A stretch of 64,000 nucleotides of DNA, taken from positions 1 through 64,000 of the forward strand of contig NZ_VLKU01000010.1 of the NCBI RefSeq assembly GCF_007830335.1. Reading direction: 5' to 3'. The translations under genes were made by a program, and so were the position numbers. The notes beneath the pieces are model-generated. The model had not been told where the DNA came from. It did no database searches and was given only the letters and a program-made list of their open reading frames with translations. Of this stretch, positions 34,064 through 41,205 are shown piece after piece. Positions within the stretch are counted from its first letter, which is position 1. Every line of letters begins with the position of its first letter. The stretch is from Paracoccus sulfuroxidans. GTDB lineage: Bacteria > Pseudomonadota > Alphaproteobacteria > Rhodobacterales > Rhodobacteraceae.

Positions 34064-34608
34064 GCGCGGGCGTCGCGCGCGGCAATGCGCAGACCCGCAT
34101 CGGGCGCTGGTGGCAGGACTGGCGCTTCCACCTTAGCGCGGTTGCGGTGATCGTGCCGATCCTCTGCTTCCCGCCCTTCTACACTCTGGCCATGCAGGCC
34201 AGCGGCAAGGCGGGCCTTGGCGCGCGCGAGGCCAGCGAGCTTCAGGTCGGCCCCTTCCCCCTGAAGATCGCCGAGTTCAACACCGATGCGCCCATCGGCC
34301 AGGGCGTCGCGGGCGACCGCAAGGTCTTCAGCCTCGCGCTGTGCAAAGGCTGCGAAGACCGCATCCGCGCCGTCTATCTGCGCGTCGGCAAGCCACGCTC
34401 GATCCGGGCGGCGGGGGCGCTCTTCAACGGCCCGCCCTCGCGCATGACGACCGACGTGCAACTGCCGGGCAGCATCAGCGTCAACGACGGGTTGTGGGTC
34501 ACGGTCGAGGAATGGGACGGCACCGTCCACAAGGGCGACATCGCCATCGAAACCGCATCGCCCGCCACCGCCCAGTGGCTGCGCCGGAAAGAGGGAAGCC
34601 AGAAATGA
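34060..34608 (+). CDS. Membrane-anchored periplasmic protein of unknown function with CxxC motif
   Basis: A 182-residue protein. One N-terminal TM helix (FHLSAVAVIVPILCFPPFYTLAM, about residues 23-45) is followed by a periplasmic domain. The domain holds VGPFPLKIAEFNTDAPIG, SLALCKGCEDRIRAVYLRVGKP and the strands TTDVQLPGSISVNDGLWVTVEEWDG. The CKGC pair might bind metal or act in thiol redox chemistry. The family is not recognised by name. It overlaps both neighbours by 4 bases (ATGA), so it is translated together with the PepSY protein and the next small protein and probably works with them in metal handling. Confidence 0.75.
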   Translation: MSAGVARGNAQTRIGRWWQDWRFHLSAVAVIVPILCFPPFYTLAMQASGKAGLGAREASELQVGPFPLKIAEFNTDAPIGQGVAGDRKVFSLALCKGCEDRIRAVYLRVGKPRSIRAAGALFNGPPSRMTTDVQLPGSISVNDGLWVTVEEWDGTVHKGDIAIETASPATAQWLRRKEGSQK

Positions 34609-34925
34609 TCCGCAACCTGCTGACCGCGACCGCCCTGTTGGCGGCGACCGCCCTGCCCGCTTTCGCGCATTACCCCTTCTGCACCTGCACCGCCAAGGAT
34701 GGCGCGATCACCTGCGAGGGCGGTTTCTCTGACGGAACCAGCGCCGAGGGCGTGAAGCTGGACGTGATTTCCTATGACGAGGACGTGCTGGTCCCGGCCA
34801 AGTTCGACGCCACCTCGAAGATCAGCTTCCCGAAGCCGGATGGCGAATTTTACATCCTCTTTGACGCAGGCCCCGGCCATATCGTCGAGGTCGATTATCA
34901 GGACGTCGAGGGGCTGGCCCCTTGA
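34605..34925 (+). CDS. Small periplasmic protein with predicted N-terminal His and Cys cluster
   Basis: A 106-residue precursor. Residues 1-21 (MIRNLLTATALLAATALPAFA) are a Sec signal peptide. Cleavage after AFA would leave His as the first mature residue: HYPFCTCTAKDGAITCEGGF. An N-terminal His next to CxCx8C is a strong hint of copper, nickel or zinc binding, comparable to the amino-terminal His ligand of CopC-like proteins. The rest (EGVKLDVISYDEDVLVPAKF, FDAGPGHIVEVDYQDV) looks like a small Ig-like beta sandwich related to NikL/carboxypeptidase-regulatory-like domains. It is translationally coupled on both sides inside the metal locus. The exact metal is unknown. Confidence 0.75.
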   Translation: MIRNLLTATALLAATALPAFAHYPFCTCTAKDGAITCEGGFSDGTSAEGVKLDVISYDEDVLVPAKFDATSKISFPKPDGEFYILFDAGPGHIVEVDYQDVEGLAP

Positions 34926-35479
34926 GTTCTGCCACCCGCATCATCGTCCCGCCCGCATCCGGGCGGCGGGAAAGCCTTGCCGTCCTGCTGCTGGTCACGG
35001 CCATTCTGATCCTGTCCTCGGGCGTCGTGCTGCTGCATCGCGACCGCAGCGAGACCTTGGCGCTGTCCGAATGGCAGGTCGATCTGCGCAGCGGCTTGAA
35101 CGCCGCCGAACAGGGGCTGACGGCCGATCTGCTGAACGCCGTCCCCGAGATGCCGCACCTGCCCGACACCTCGCCCGAGGCGCTGGCGGACGAAGGCCTG
35201 CCCCCCTTCGTGGCCGACGTCACCGCGCAGGCGCGCGGTCAGCATTCATGGCAGCGCCTGCAACCCGGCATGGCACAAGCATGGCTCGGCCTGCCCGCCC
35301 TGCCCGAGATCGCGCGGCCCATCCTGCTGCGCGTGGCGGGTGACACGCCCACCATCTGGATCACGGATCAGGCAAACCCCGGCACCGGCGATCTGACCGA
35401 CGCCGCCCTGATCGCGGCAGGTTGGAAACAGGTCGCGACACGCTTCGACGCCAGCGTGACGCGGGAGGACAGGCATTGA
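34922..35479 (+). CDS. Single-pass membrane protein of unknown function
   Basis: A 185-residue protein. A TM helix at about residues 18-38 (ESLAVLLLVTAILILSSGVVLL) leads into a periplasmic helical part (SEWQVDLRSGLNAAEQGLTADLL, PEALADEGLPPFVADVTAQ) and a tail with PTIWITDQANPGTGDLTDAAL. The family may correspond to an unnamed DUF found next to Zn/Mn-type ABC genes, but I cannot confirm that. The start is TTG at 34922, which overlaps the previous stop (TTGA). It ends by overlapping the TTG start of the binding-protein gene. Its place between periplasmic metal proteins and the transporter suggests a scaffold or handover role. Confidence 0.7.
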   Translation: MSSATRIIVPPASGRRESLAVLLLVTAILILSSGVVLLHRDRSETLALSEWQVDLRSGLNAAEQGLTADLLNAVPEMPHLPDTSPEALADEGLPPFVADVTAQARGQHSWQRLQPGMAQAWLGLPALPEIARPILLRVAGDTPTIWITDQANPGTGDLTDAALIAAGWKQVATRFDASVTREDRH

Positions 35480-36399
35480 AGATCACTCGACGCAGCCTTC
35501 TGGCCGCAAGCCTCGCGCTGCCCTTCGCGCGCTCTGCACATGCGGCAGACCCCATCCGCATCGGCGTGACCCTGCACCCCTATTATTCCTGGGTCGCGAA
35601 TGTCGCGGGCGATGCTGGTGCCCCGGTGCCGCTGGTCCCGGTGGGCTTCAACCCCCATGCCTATGAGCCCCGCGCCGAGGATATCCGCCGCATCGGCGCG
35701 CTGGACGCGGTGGTGCTAAACGGCATCGGCCATGACGATTTCGCCGACCGCATGATCACCGCCTCGGCCCGCCCCGATGTCCCGGTGATCGAGGCCAATC
35801 GCAACGTCCCCCTGCTGCCCGCCGTCGGCGCCATGGCGCGCGGCCTTGGCAATACAGTCGAGGGGCGCGTGGTGAACTCGCATACTTTCATCTCGATTGC
35901 CGGGGCGATTTCGCAGGTCCAGACCATCGCGGCGGATCTGGGTGCACTTTACCCCGACCGCGCGCAGGTCTTCGCCGACAACGCCCGCGCCTATAACCGC
36001 CGCCTGCGCAAGCTGCGCGCAGATGCCTTGGCGCAGGTGGTCGAAGCGCCCTCGCCCGACTTCAAGGTCGCGACGATCCATGGAGCCTATGACTACCTGC
36101 TGCGCGAATTCGGGCTTGAGGTCAGCGCGGTGGTCGAGCCCGCTCACGGGATTGAGCCCTCGCCCTCGCAACTCGCGCAGACGATCCGGAAGATCCGGGG
36201 CATGAATGTCGGGGTTATCTTCTCGGAATCGAACTTCCCCTCGGCCTATGTCGAGACCATCGAGCGCGAGACCGGCGTGACCATGTACCCCCTGTCGCAC
36301 ATCATCCACGGCGAATACACGCCCGAGAAATTCGAGGTCGAGATGGCGCAGAACCTCGCCACCATCGTCCGCGCCATCCGCGAAGGGGCCAAGGCATGA
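35476..36399 (+). CDS. Metal ABC transporter substrate-binding protein (Zn/Mn family)
   Basis: A 307-residue cluster A-I binding protein (ZnuA/MntC family). The N-terminus TRRSLLAASLALPFARSAHA is a twin-arginine type signal. Metal-ligand candidates match the family: GFNPHAYEPRAEDIRRI, VVNSHTFISI, ATIHGAYDYLLREFGLEV and the last-lobe PLSHIIHGEY. The Sec-type His-rich loop of ZnuA is absent. It should bind Zn2+, Mn2+ or Fe2+ in the periplasm, possibly freed from a metallophore. The start is TTG at 35476: GGGAGGA sits 7 bases before it, and it overlaps the previous stop. It is followed by its ATPase with an ATGA overlap. Confidence 0.9.
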   Translation: MKITRRSLLAASLALPFARSAHAADPIRIGVTLHPYYSWVANVAGDAGAPVPLVPVGFNPHAYEPRAEDIRRIGALDAVVLNGIGHDDFADRMITASARPDVPVIEANRNVPLLPAVGAMARGLGNTVEGRVVNSHTFISIAGAISQVQTIAADLGALYPDRAQVFADNARAYNRRLRKLRADALAQVVEAPSPDFKVATIHGAYDYLLREFGLEVSAVVEPAHGIEPSPSQLAQTIRKIRGMNVGVIFSESNFPSAYVETIERETGVTMYPLSHIIHGEYTPEKFEVEMAQNLATIVRAIREGAKA

Positions 36400-37106
36400 G
36401 CGGCCCCGCCATCCGCACGCAGGACCTGTCGCTGACCCTTGGCCGGACCGAGGTGCTGGAGGGCATCACCCTGACCGTCGCCCCCGGCAGCATCCACGCG
36501 ATTGTCGGGCCGAATGGCGGCGGCAAATCCTCGCTGATCCGCTGCCTGCTGGGTCAGATGCCGTTTCGCGGCACGGTCGAACTGGACTGGCCCGGCGCGC
36601 CGGGGCGGTTGGCCTATGTGCCGCAGGCGCTGCAATTCGACGCGGGCCTGCCGATGACGGTGCTGGATTTCCTGAACGCGCTCGACAGTCGCCGCCCGGC
36701 CTTCCTGCGTCCGCGCGCCGCAACGCGCGCCCATCTGCTGCGCCAGCTGGAGATCGTCGGCATGGCGGGCAAGGCCGACCGCCGCATGGGCGCACTCTCG
36801 GGAGGCGAGCGTCAGCGCGTTCTGATGGCACAGGCGCTGGACCCGGCGCCCGACCTTCTGATCCTTGACGAGCCCATGGCCGCGCTGGACGAAGCCGGGG
36901 CTGCGCTCTTCGAGACGATCCTGACCGACCTGCGCGCCAAGGGCGTGACGATCCTCTGGATCGAGCACGACCTTGATGCCGTGCGCCGCATCGCCGATCA
37001 TGTGACCGCCCTGAACCGTCGCGTGCGTTTCGACGGCGCGCCCTCACACGGCCTGACGCCCGATCGGGTGCTGGACCTGTTCTCGCATCGGGGGATCGCC
37101 GCATGA
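36396..37106 (+). CDS. Metal ABC transporter ATPase (ZnuC/MntA-like)
   Basis: A 236-residue ATPase. It has Walker A IVGPNGGGKSSLIRCLLGQ, Q-loop AYVPQALQFDAGLPMTVLDFL, signature LSGGERQRVLMAQAL, Walker B LLILDEPMAALDE and H-loop LWIEHDLDAVRRIADHV. All are intact. The sequence belongs to the group that energises Zn/Mn/Fe chelate-type cluster A-I transporters. It overlaps its neighbours by 4 bases on each side. Together with the genes at 35476 and 37103 it makes a complete importer. Confidence 0.92.
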   Translation: MSGPAIRTQDLSLTLGRTEVLEGITLTVAPGSIHAIVGPNGGGKSSLIRCLLGQMPFRGTVELDWPGAPGRLAYVPQALQFDAGLPMTVLDFLNALDSRRPAFLRPRAATRAHLLRQLEIVGMAGKADRRMGALSGGERQRVLMAQALDPAPDLLILDEPMAALDEAGAALFETILTDLRAKGVTILWIEHDLDAVRRIADHVTALNRRVRFDGAPSHGLTPDRVLDLFSHRGIAA

Positions 37107-38002
37107 CGTTCGAGGCATTTCGCCAATGGGTGCAATCGCTGGCCGAAACCGGCTGGCTGCCCTCGGCGCTTGGCTGGGGCTTTGCGGTCAACGCGCTGCT
37201 GGCGGGGCTGATCGTCGGGCCGATGCTCGGCAGTCTTGGCACGCTGGTCGTCGTGCGCCGCCATGCCTTCTTCGCCGAGGCCGTGGGTCACGCCGCCCTG
37301 ACCGGCGTCGCCATCGGCATCCTCGCAGGTGAGCCCTATACCGGCCCCTATGGCGCGCTCTTCGGCTATTGCCTGCTCTTCGCGATCGGCCTCGAATATC
37401 TGCGCGGCCGCACCGGGCTGTCGGCGGATACGCTGATCGGCGTGTTCTTGTCGACGTCGCTGGCGCTTGGTGCCTCGGTCCTTCTGATCCTCGCGGGCCG
37501 GATCAACGTGCATATTCTTGAAAACGTGCTCTTTGGCTCGATCCTGACGGTCAACGGCACCGACCTTGCGGTGCTGGCGGTGGTCGCCGTCGTCGTGACC
37601 GCGCTGACCGGCTGGCTTTACAACCGCTTCATGCTGGCGAGCTTCCATCCGGCGCTGGCGCTGGTCCGGGGCGTGCCCGTCCGAACGCTCGACTACCTCT
37701 TCGTCATGCTGGTGACCGTCGTCACCGTCGCCTCGCTGAAGATCGTGGGGGCGGTTCTGGTCGGTGCGCTGCTGGTCATCCCGGCCGCTGCCGCGCGGAC
37801 AGTCGCGCGTTCGCTGCGCGGGTTCTGGTGGCTGTCGGTCGGCATCGCGACCTTCTCGACGCTGGCCGGAATCCTGCTGCCGATGCAATACGACCTGCCG
37901 GTGCCCTCGGGCGCGGCGATCATCCTTGTTGCCGGAAGCTGCTTCCTGATCTGCACCGCCCTGCGCGCGCTGGTCCCCGCCCTGAAAGGAGACGCCGCAT
38001 GA
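37103..38002 (+). CDS. Metal ABC transporter permease (ZnuB/MntB-like)
   Basis: A 299-residue inner-membrane protein with about eight hydrophobic helices. Family features are LIVGPMLGSLGTLVVVRRHAFFAEAVGHAALTGVAIG near the N-terminus, DTLIGVFLSTSLALGASVLLI, and the C-terminal LKIVGAVLVGALLVIPAAAARTVA. This is the ABC-3 family of Zn/Mn/Fe permeases. It functions as a dimer with the ATPase encoded just upstream. It overlaps both neighbouring genes by 4 bases. Confidence 0.92.
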   Translation: MTFEAFRQWVQSLAETGWLPSALGWGFAVNALLAGLIVGPMLGSLGTLVVVRRHAFFAEAVGHAALTGVAIGILAGEPYTGPYGALFGYCLLFAIGLEYLRGRTGLSADTLIGVFLSTSLALGASVLLILAGRINVHILENVLFGSILTVNGTDLAVLAVVAVVVTALTGWLYNRFMLASFHPALALVRGVPVRTLDYLFVMLVTVVTVASLKIVGAVLVGALLVIPAAAARTVARSLRGFWWLSVGIATFSTLAGILLPMQYDLPVPSGAAIILVAGSCFLICTALRALVPALKGDAA

Positions 38003-38898
38003 AATGGCTTCCCGCCCTTCTGCTTCTCCTGGCCCCCGCCGCCCATGCCGAGACCATCCTGACCGCCCATCCCGCAGCCGAGGCCTTGGCGCGCCGCCTG
38101 ACCGAAGGCACCGCCATCGAGATCGTCGCGGTCCAGCCCGACAAACTGCCCGCCTCGCGTCTGGCCTCCTTCCTCGCGGGCCGAGGTCGTGCGGGGCTTG
38201 AGGACGCCGCAAAAGATGCCGATGCCGTCCTCACCTTCCGTTCGTTCTGGCCGGACGATCCGCTCTATCCCGCCGCCCGCCGCGCCAATATCCGCATCGT
38301 CGAGATCGACGCGGCCCAACCCCTGGATGAACGCATGCCCGGCATGGCGGTCATGGAGACACCCAGTTCCGACACCGCACTTTACGCCGAACTCGGGCTG
38401 GAGCCGATGCCGCCCGAGGGCGAGGAAACCGCCCCCTGGCTCGCCCCCTCGCGCCTTGGCGAAATGGCCGAGGTGACCGCAGGCGACCTCTCGCGTCTGG
38501 CCCCCACCGAAGCCGAGAAGATCGCCGCGAACCTGTCCGGCCTCAAGCGCGATCTGCTGGCGATCAAGGCGGATGCCGACACCACGCTCGCCGCGCGCGA
38601 GAGTGTCGACGTGGTCGCGCTATCGCCGCAATTCGGATATCTCGCCGCCGATCTGGGCCTCGACCTGCGCGCCCGCATCATCGCCGCCCCGAACGAATGG
38701 ACGCCCGAGCGCGCCGCGAAGCTGACCGACTGGCTGAAGGCGGAGGGCATCCAGACCGTCCTTACGGCCCGAGAACTGCCCGAGCCGTTGGGTGAGAGGC
38801 TGGAGAATGAGGGGATTGAGGCGGTACAGCTTTCGATCTCCAACGCCGGCAACCCTGTTGAGCTGATCAAGAACAATATGGATCTGTTCAAGCGCTGA
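37999..38898 (+). CDS. Second, divergent metal-binding-protein-like periplasmic protein
   Basis: A 299-residue precursor with a signal peptide MKWLPALLLLLAPAAHA. The fold resembles cluster A-I binding proteins: AKDADAVLTFRSFWPDDPLYPAARRANIRIVEIDAAQ, a long connecting helix with EKIAANLSGLKRDLLAIKADADTTLAARESVDVVALSPQFGYLAADLGLDL and a second lobe ending QTVLTARELPEPLG. The His ligands of ZnuA-type proteins are missing: the first lobe has TFRSF where NPHAYEP would be, and the second has SPQFGYLAADLGL for THDAYGYF. It may bind a different ligand (a metallophore or metal-ligand complex) or serve as a chaperone to the first binding protein. It is last in the locus and shares the ATGA overlap with the permease gene. 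Confidence 0.75.
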   Translation: MKWLPALLLLLAPAAHAETILTAHPAAEALARRLTEGTAIEIVAVQPDKLPASRLASFLAGRGRAGLEDAAKDADAVLTFRSFWPDDPLYPAARRANIRIVEIDAAQPLDERMPGMAVMETPSSDTALYAELGLEPMPPEGEETAPWLAPSRLGEMAEVTAGDLSRLAPTEAEKIAANLSGLKRDLLAIKADADTTLAARESVDVVALSPQFGYLAADLGLDLRARIIAAPNEWTPERAAKLTDWLKAEGIQTVLTARELPEPLGERLENEGIEAVQLSISNAGNPVELIKNNMDLFKR

Positions 38899-38916
38899 AC
38901 GCGGCAGTGTTCAGCG
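38893..38916 (+). terminator. Hairpin at the end of the metal locus
   Basis: CGCTGAAC and GTTCAGCG form a perfect 8-bp stem with an 8-base loop that includes the stop codon of the last gene. A GTTTTT run follows 15 bases later, so termination is possible but the distance is larger than ideal. Confidence 0.5.
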
Positions 38917-39226
38917 AGGCTGCGAGCTGATCGTTTTTCTCAGGTCGCCGCACAGTGATAGGCTGTCAGGCGCGCCTGCCCGCAATCGTAGTCCGTGCAA
39001 TCCGCCGCCATCTCTCGAGTTTTCATCCGCGCCCGCAAAGCCTGATCAACAGGTTCTCCCGCATCGGCCCGGATGGTCTTTCAACTTTTCGAACGTCCCA
39101 AACTTCGAAATCCGAGCGCGCGCCATTTCGCTCCCGCTCGCGACAATCATCATTTCTCACTCAGCCATTGTTTTTGCGCAGCAATCCAAGCACAGTTCCG
39201 GCGTCCCAACACTCGGACCCAACCGC
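38899..39226. other. Gap between metal locus and amide operon
   Basis: Apart from the hairpin at its left end, no coding sequence was found in these 328 bases. It should hold the promoter of the amiC-like gene; no -35/-10 pair stands out. AT-rich stretches at about 39050-39190 are the likeliest place. Confidence 0.5.
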
Positions 39227-40369
39227 ATGAGCAATACCCCCATCGCCTCTGAAGGCTGGCGCATCGGCGTGCTGTTTTCGCGCAGCGGCCTCAGTGCGCT
39301 GACAGAATGCGAACACCTGCGCGGCACCACACTGGCCATCGAAGAGATCAACCAGGCCGGAGGCGTGCGCGGCCTTCCCCTTGTTCCGGTCACGCGGGAT
39401 CCGCAATCCAGCCCCACGATCTATCGCCAGATGGCGCGGCAGCTGATCGTCGATGAAGGCGTCACGACCATCTTCGGTTGCTCGCATTCGGCCTCGCGCA
39501 AGGCGGTGCTGCCGCTGGTCGAGCGGCATGATGCGTTGCTCTTCTACCCCTCGGTTTACGAAGGGTTTGAATATTCGGAAAATGTTATCTATGCGGGGCC
39601 GACGCTGAACCAATGCGCCTTCCCGCTGGCCGATTTCCTGATCCGCCGCTATGGCAAGCGCATCGGCTTTGTCGGCGCGGATTACATCTTCCCGCGCGAG
39701 TCGAACCGGGCGATGCGCGACATTCTGGAAAGCAAAGGGGCGACGATCACGGGCGAGGTTTACGCGCCGCTCGACGCATCGACGGCCGAGGTCGCGGGGC
39801 TGATCGGCCATATCCGCGATTGGCAGGCCGATGCGATCTTCAGCACGGTGATCGGCGGCCCGGCGCGCCAGCTTTACCGGATGTATGCCGAGGCGGGCTT
39901 TGAGACCGAACAGCGCCCCATCGCCAGCCTGACCATGGCGGAAACCGAGATCGCCGAGATCGGGACCGAATACTGCCGTGGCCATGTGCTATCGGCCAGC
40001 TATTTCCAAAGCCTGCCCTCCGACCAGAACCAGCGTTTCGTTGCGGCCTACAAGGCCCGCTTCGGCGCTGAGGCGACGACAAGCGTCTGGTCGCAGACCG
40101 CCTATCTGCAGGTCTATCTTCTCGCTCATGCGCTTGAACGCGCGGGCAGTCTTGAGCCGTCGGCGCTGGCCCCGCACCTGCTGGGCCAAAGCATGCCTGC
40201 ACCCGAAGGCACCGTCACCGTCGATCAGGAAAACCGGCATCTGTGGCTGACGCCGCGCATCGGCACCATGCGTGCGGACGGGCAATTCGATGTCGCGTGG
40301 CAGGCCAGCGGCTCGGTGCGACCTGACCCCTATCTGGCGACCGCCCGTTTTGATGAGGTCTGGGTTTGA
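39227..40369 (+). CDS. amiC: AmiC-like amide-sensing regulator
   Basis: A 380-residue periplasmic-binding-fold protein without a signal peptide (it begins MSNTPIASEGWRIGVLFSRSGLSALTECEHLRG), so it stays in the cytoplasm. Family features are AIEEINQAGGVRGLPLVPVTRDPQSSPTIYRQMA, TIFGCSHSASRKAVLPLVERHDALLFYPSVYEGFEYSENVIYAGPTLNQ and GFVGADYIFPRESNR. In Pseudomonas aeruginosa AmiC binds short amides and releases AmiR; the lack of a signal peptide and the AmiR gene that overlaps it (TTGA) support the same role here. The ligand could be an amide, urea or a related compound. The downstream transporter binding protein is a secreted relative. Confidence 0.88.
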   Translation: MSNTPIASEGWRIGVLFSRSGLSALTECEHLRGTTLAIEEINQAGGVRGLPLVPVTRDPQSSPTIYRQMARQLIVDEGVTTIFGCSHSASRKAVLPLVERHDALLFYPSVYEGFEYSENVIYAGPTLNQCAFPLADFLIRRYGKRIGFVGADYIFPRESNRAMRDILESKGATITGEVYAPLDASTAEVAGLIGHIRDWQADAIFSTVIGGPARQLYRMYAEAGFETEQRPIASLTMAETEIAEIGTEYCRGHVLSASYFQSLPSDQNQRFVAAYKARFGAEATTSVWSQTAYLQVYLLAHALERAGSLEPSALAPHLLGQSMPAPEGTVTVDQENRHLWLTPRIGTMRADGQFDVAWQASGSVRPDPYLATARFDEVWV

Positions 40370-41010
40370 CCGGCGCGCAGGCTGATCGCAACCGACGCCC
40401 CGGCGCGCGCCGCATCCTGGACGACCTGCGTCAGGCCCGGGTTCTGGTCCTGCATCCGCAGGATGAGGACGGGGCCATCTTGACCGAACATCTGAAACGT
40501 TTGGGCTGCGCGGTGACCGCCCTTTGGCCCCTGCCCGCTGTGCTGCCGCCTGAAACCGACACGATCTTCGTTCAGGTCGACGACCTGCCCGGAGAGGCGC
40601 TGTCGGCGCTGCTTCAGGACCGGACGCCCGCCATCATCGCCATCATGACCTATGAAACGCCCACCGCGCTGCAGGCCATCACCGATCTGAACGCGCATGG
40701 CGTGATCTCAAAGCCGCTGCGCCCCTTCGGCATTCTCGCGCAATTCGTGCTGGCGCGCTATCGTCGCGGATATGAGGGGCGGCTGGCCGGAAAGATCCAG
40801 AAGCTTGAAGAGACGATGAAAAGCCGTCGTCTGGTCGATCGCGCCGTGAAGCTGATGGCCGAGCTGCGCGGCATTTCCGACGATGAGGCTTACCGCCTGC
40901 TGCGCGATCAGGCGACGGCGCAGCGCACCTCGCTGACCTCGATTGCCGAAGGGCTGCTCGCGGCCGAGGCCACGTTGCGCGGCATAGGCCTGACGACCAC
41001 CGGAAAATAG
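40366..41010 (+). CDS. amiR: AmiR-like ANTAR-domain antiterminator
   Basis: A 214-residue protein. The N-terminal part is a pseudo-receiver (RQARVLVLHPQDEDGAILTEHLKRLGC, IIAIMTYETPTALQAITDLNAHGVISKPLRPFGILAQFVLA) without an obvious phospho-acceptor Asp. A coiled-coil helix (RLAGKIQKLEETMKSRRLVDRAV) leads to the ANTAR domain (VKLMAELRGISDDEAYRLLRDQATAQRTSLTSIAEGLLAAE, about residues 155-200). ANTAR proteins bind twin hexaloop hairpins and prevent intrinsic termination; such a leader lies directly downstream at 41095-41188. The start is TTG at 40366, overlapping the amiC stop. AmiC is expected to hold AmiR inactive until an amide binds. Confidence 0.9.
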   Translation: MTGAQADRNRRPGARRILDDLRQARVLVLHPQDEDGAILTEHLKRLGCAVTALWPLPAVLPPETDTIFVQVDDLPGEALSALLQDRTPAIIAIMTYETPTALQAITDLNAHGVISKPLRPFGILAQFVLARYRRGYEGRLAGKIQKLEETMKSRRLVDRAVKLMAELRGISDDEAYRLLRDQATAQRTSLTSIAEGLLAAEATLRGIGLTTTGK

Positions 41011-41094
41011 CGCCACTCGCGCCCTCCCCAAAGCGGGTATCAGCCGCGTAAAATTTTTCGTTGACTTTTAAACGAGCCTTGGCAGAGTTGTATT

Positions 41095-41127
41095 CGAGCA
41101 AGGTTGCTCGCTCGGCAGGATTGCCGA
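41095..41127 (+). promoter_or_regulatory. Twin-hairpin ANTAR antitermination RNA in the amidase leader
   Basis: Two hairpins stand one base apart. Hairpin 1 has stem CGAGC/GCTCG with hexaloop AAGGTT (41095-41110); hairpin 2 has stem TCGGC/GCCGA with hexaloop AGGATT (41112-41127). Known ANTAR targets have 6-base loops with A at position 1 and G at position 4. Loop 1 fits fully; loop 2 has A at position 1 but A in place of G at position 4. The intrinsic terminator follows 20 bases later. Confidence 0.75.
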
Positions 41128-41146
41128 CATGAAATAAAGGCTGGGT

Positions 41147-41188
41147 AGCCCATGGTGTGCGGATCTTTCCGCAACCGTGGGCTTTTTT
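41147..41188 (+). terminator. Conditional intrinsic terminator before the amidase gene
   Basis: The left arm is AGCCCATGGT (41147-41156) and the right arm ACCGTGGGCT (41174-41183). An inner TGCGG/CCGCA stem surrounds a short loop, and a run of six T follows at 41183-41188. It lies 18 bases before the amidase start and just after the two ANTAR hairpins, so AmiR binding upstream should let transcription continue. Confidence 0.85.
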
Positions 41189-41205
41189 CATTTCTGGAGG
41201 GCGCT

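Noticed and set aside
41152..41205. Longer N-terminus for the nitrilase-like enzyme starting at 41152
   Set aside because: That start lies inside the terminator stem; TTG at 41206 has a GGAGG site and fits the family N-terminus.
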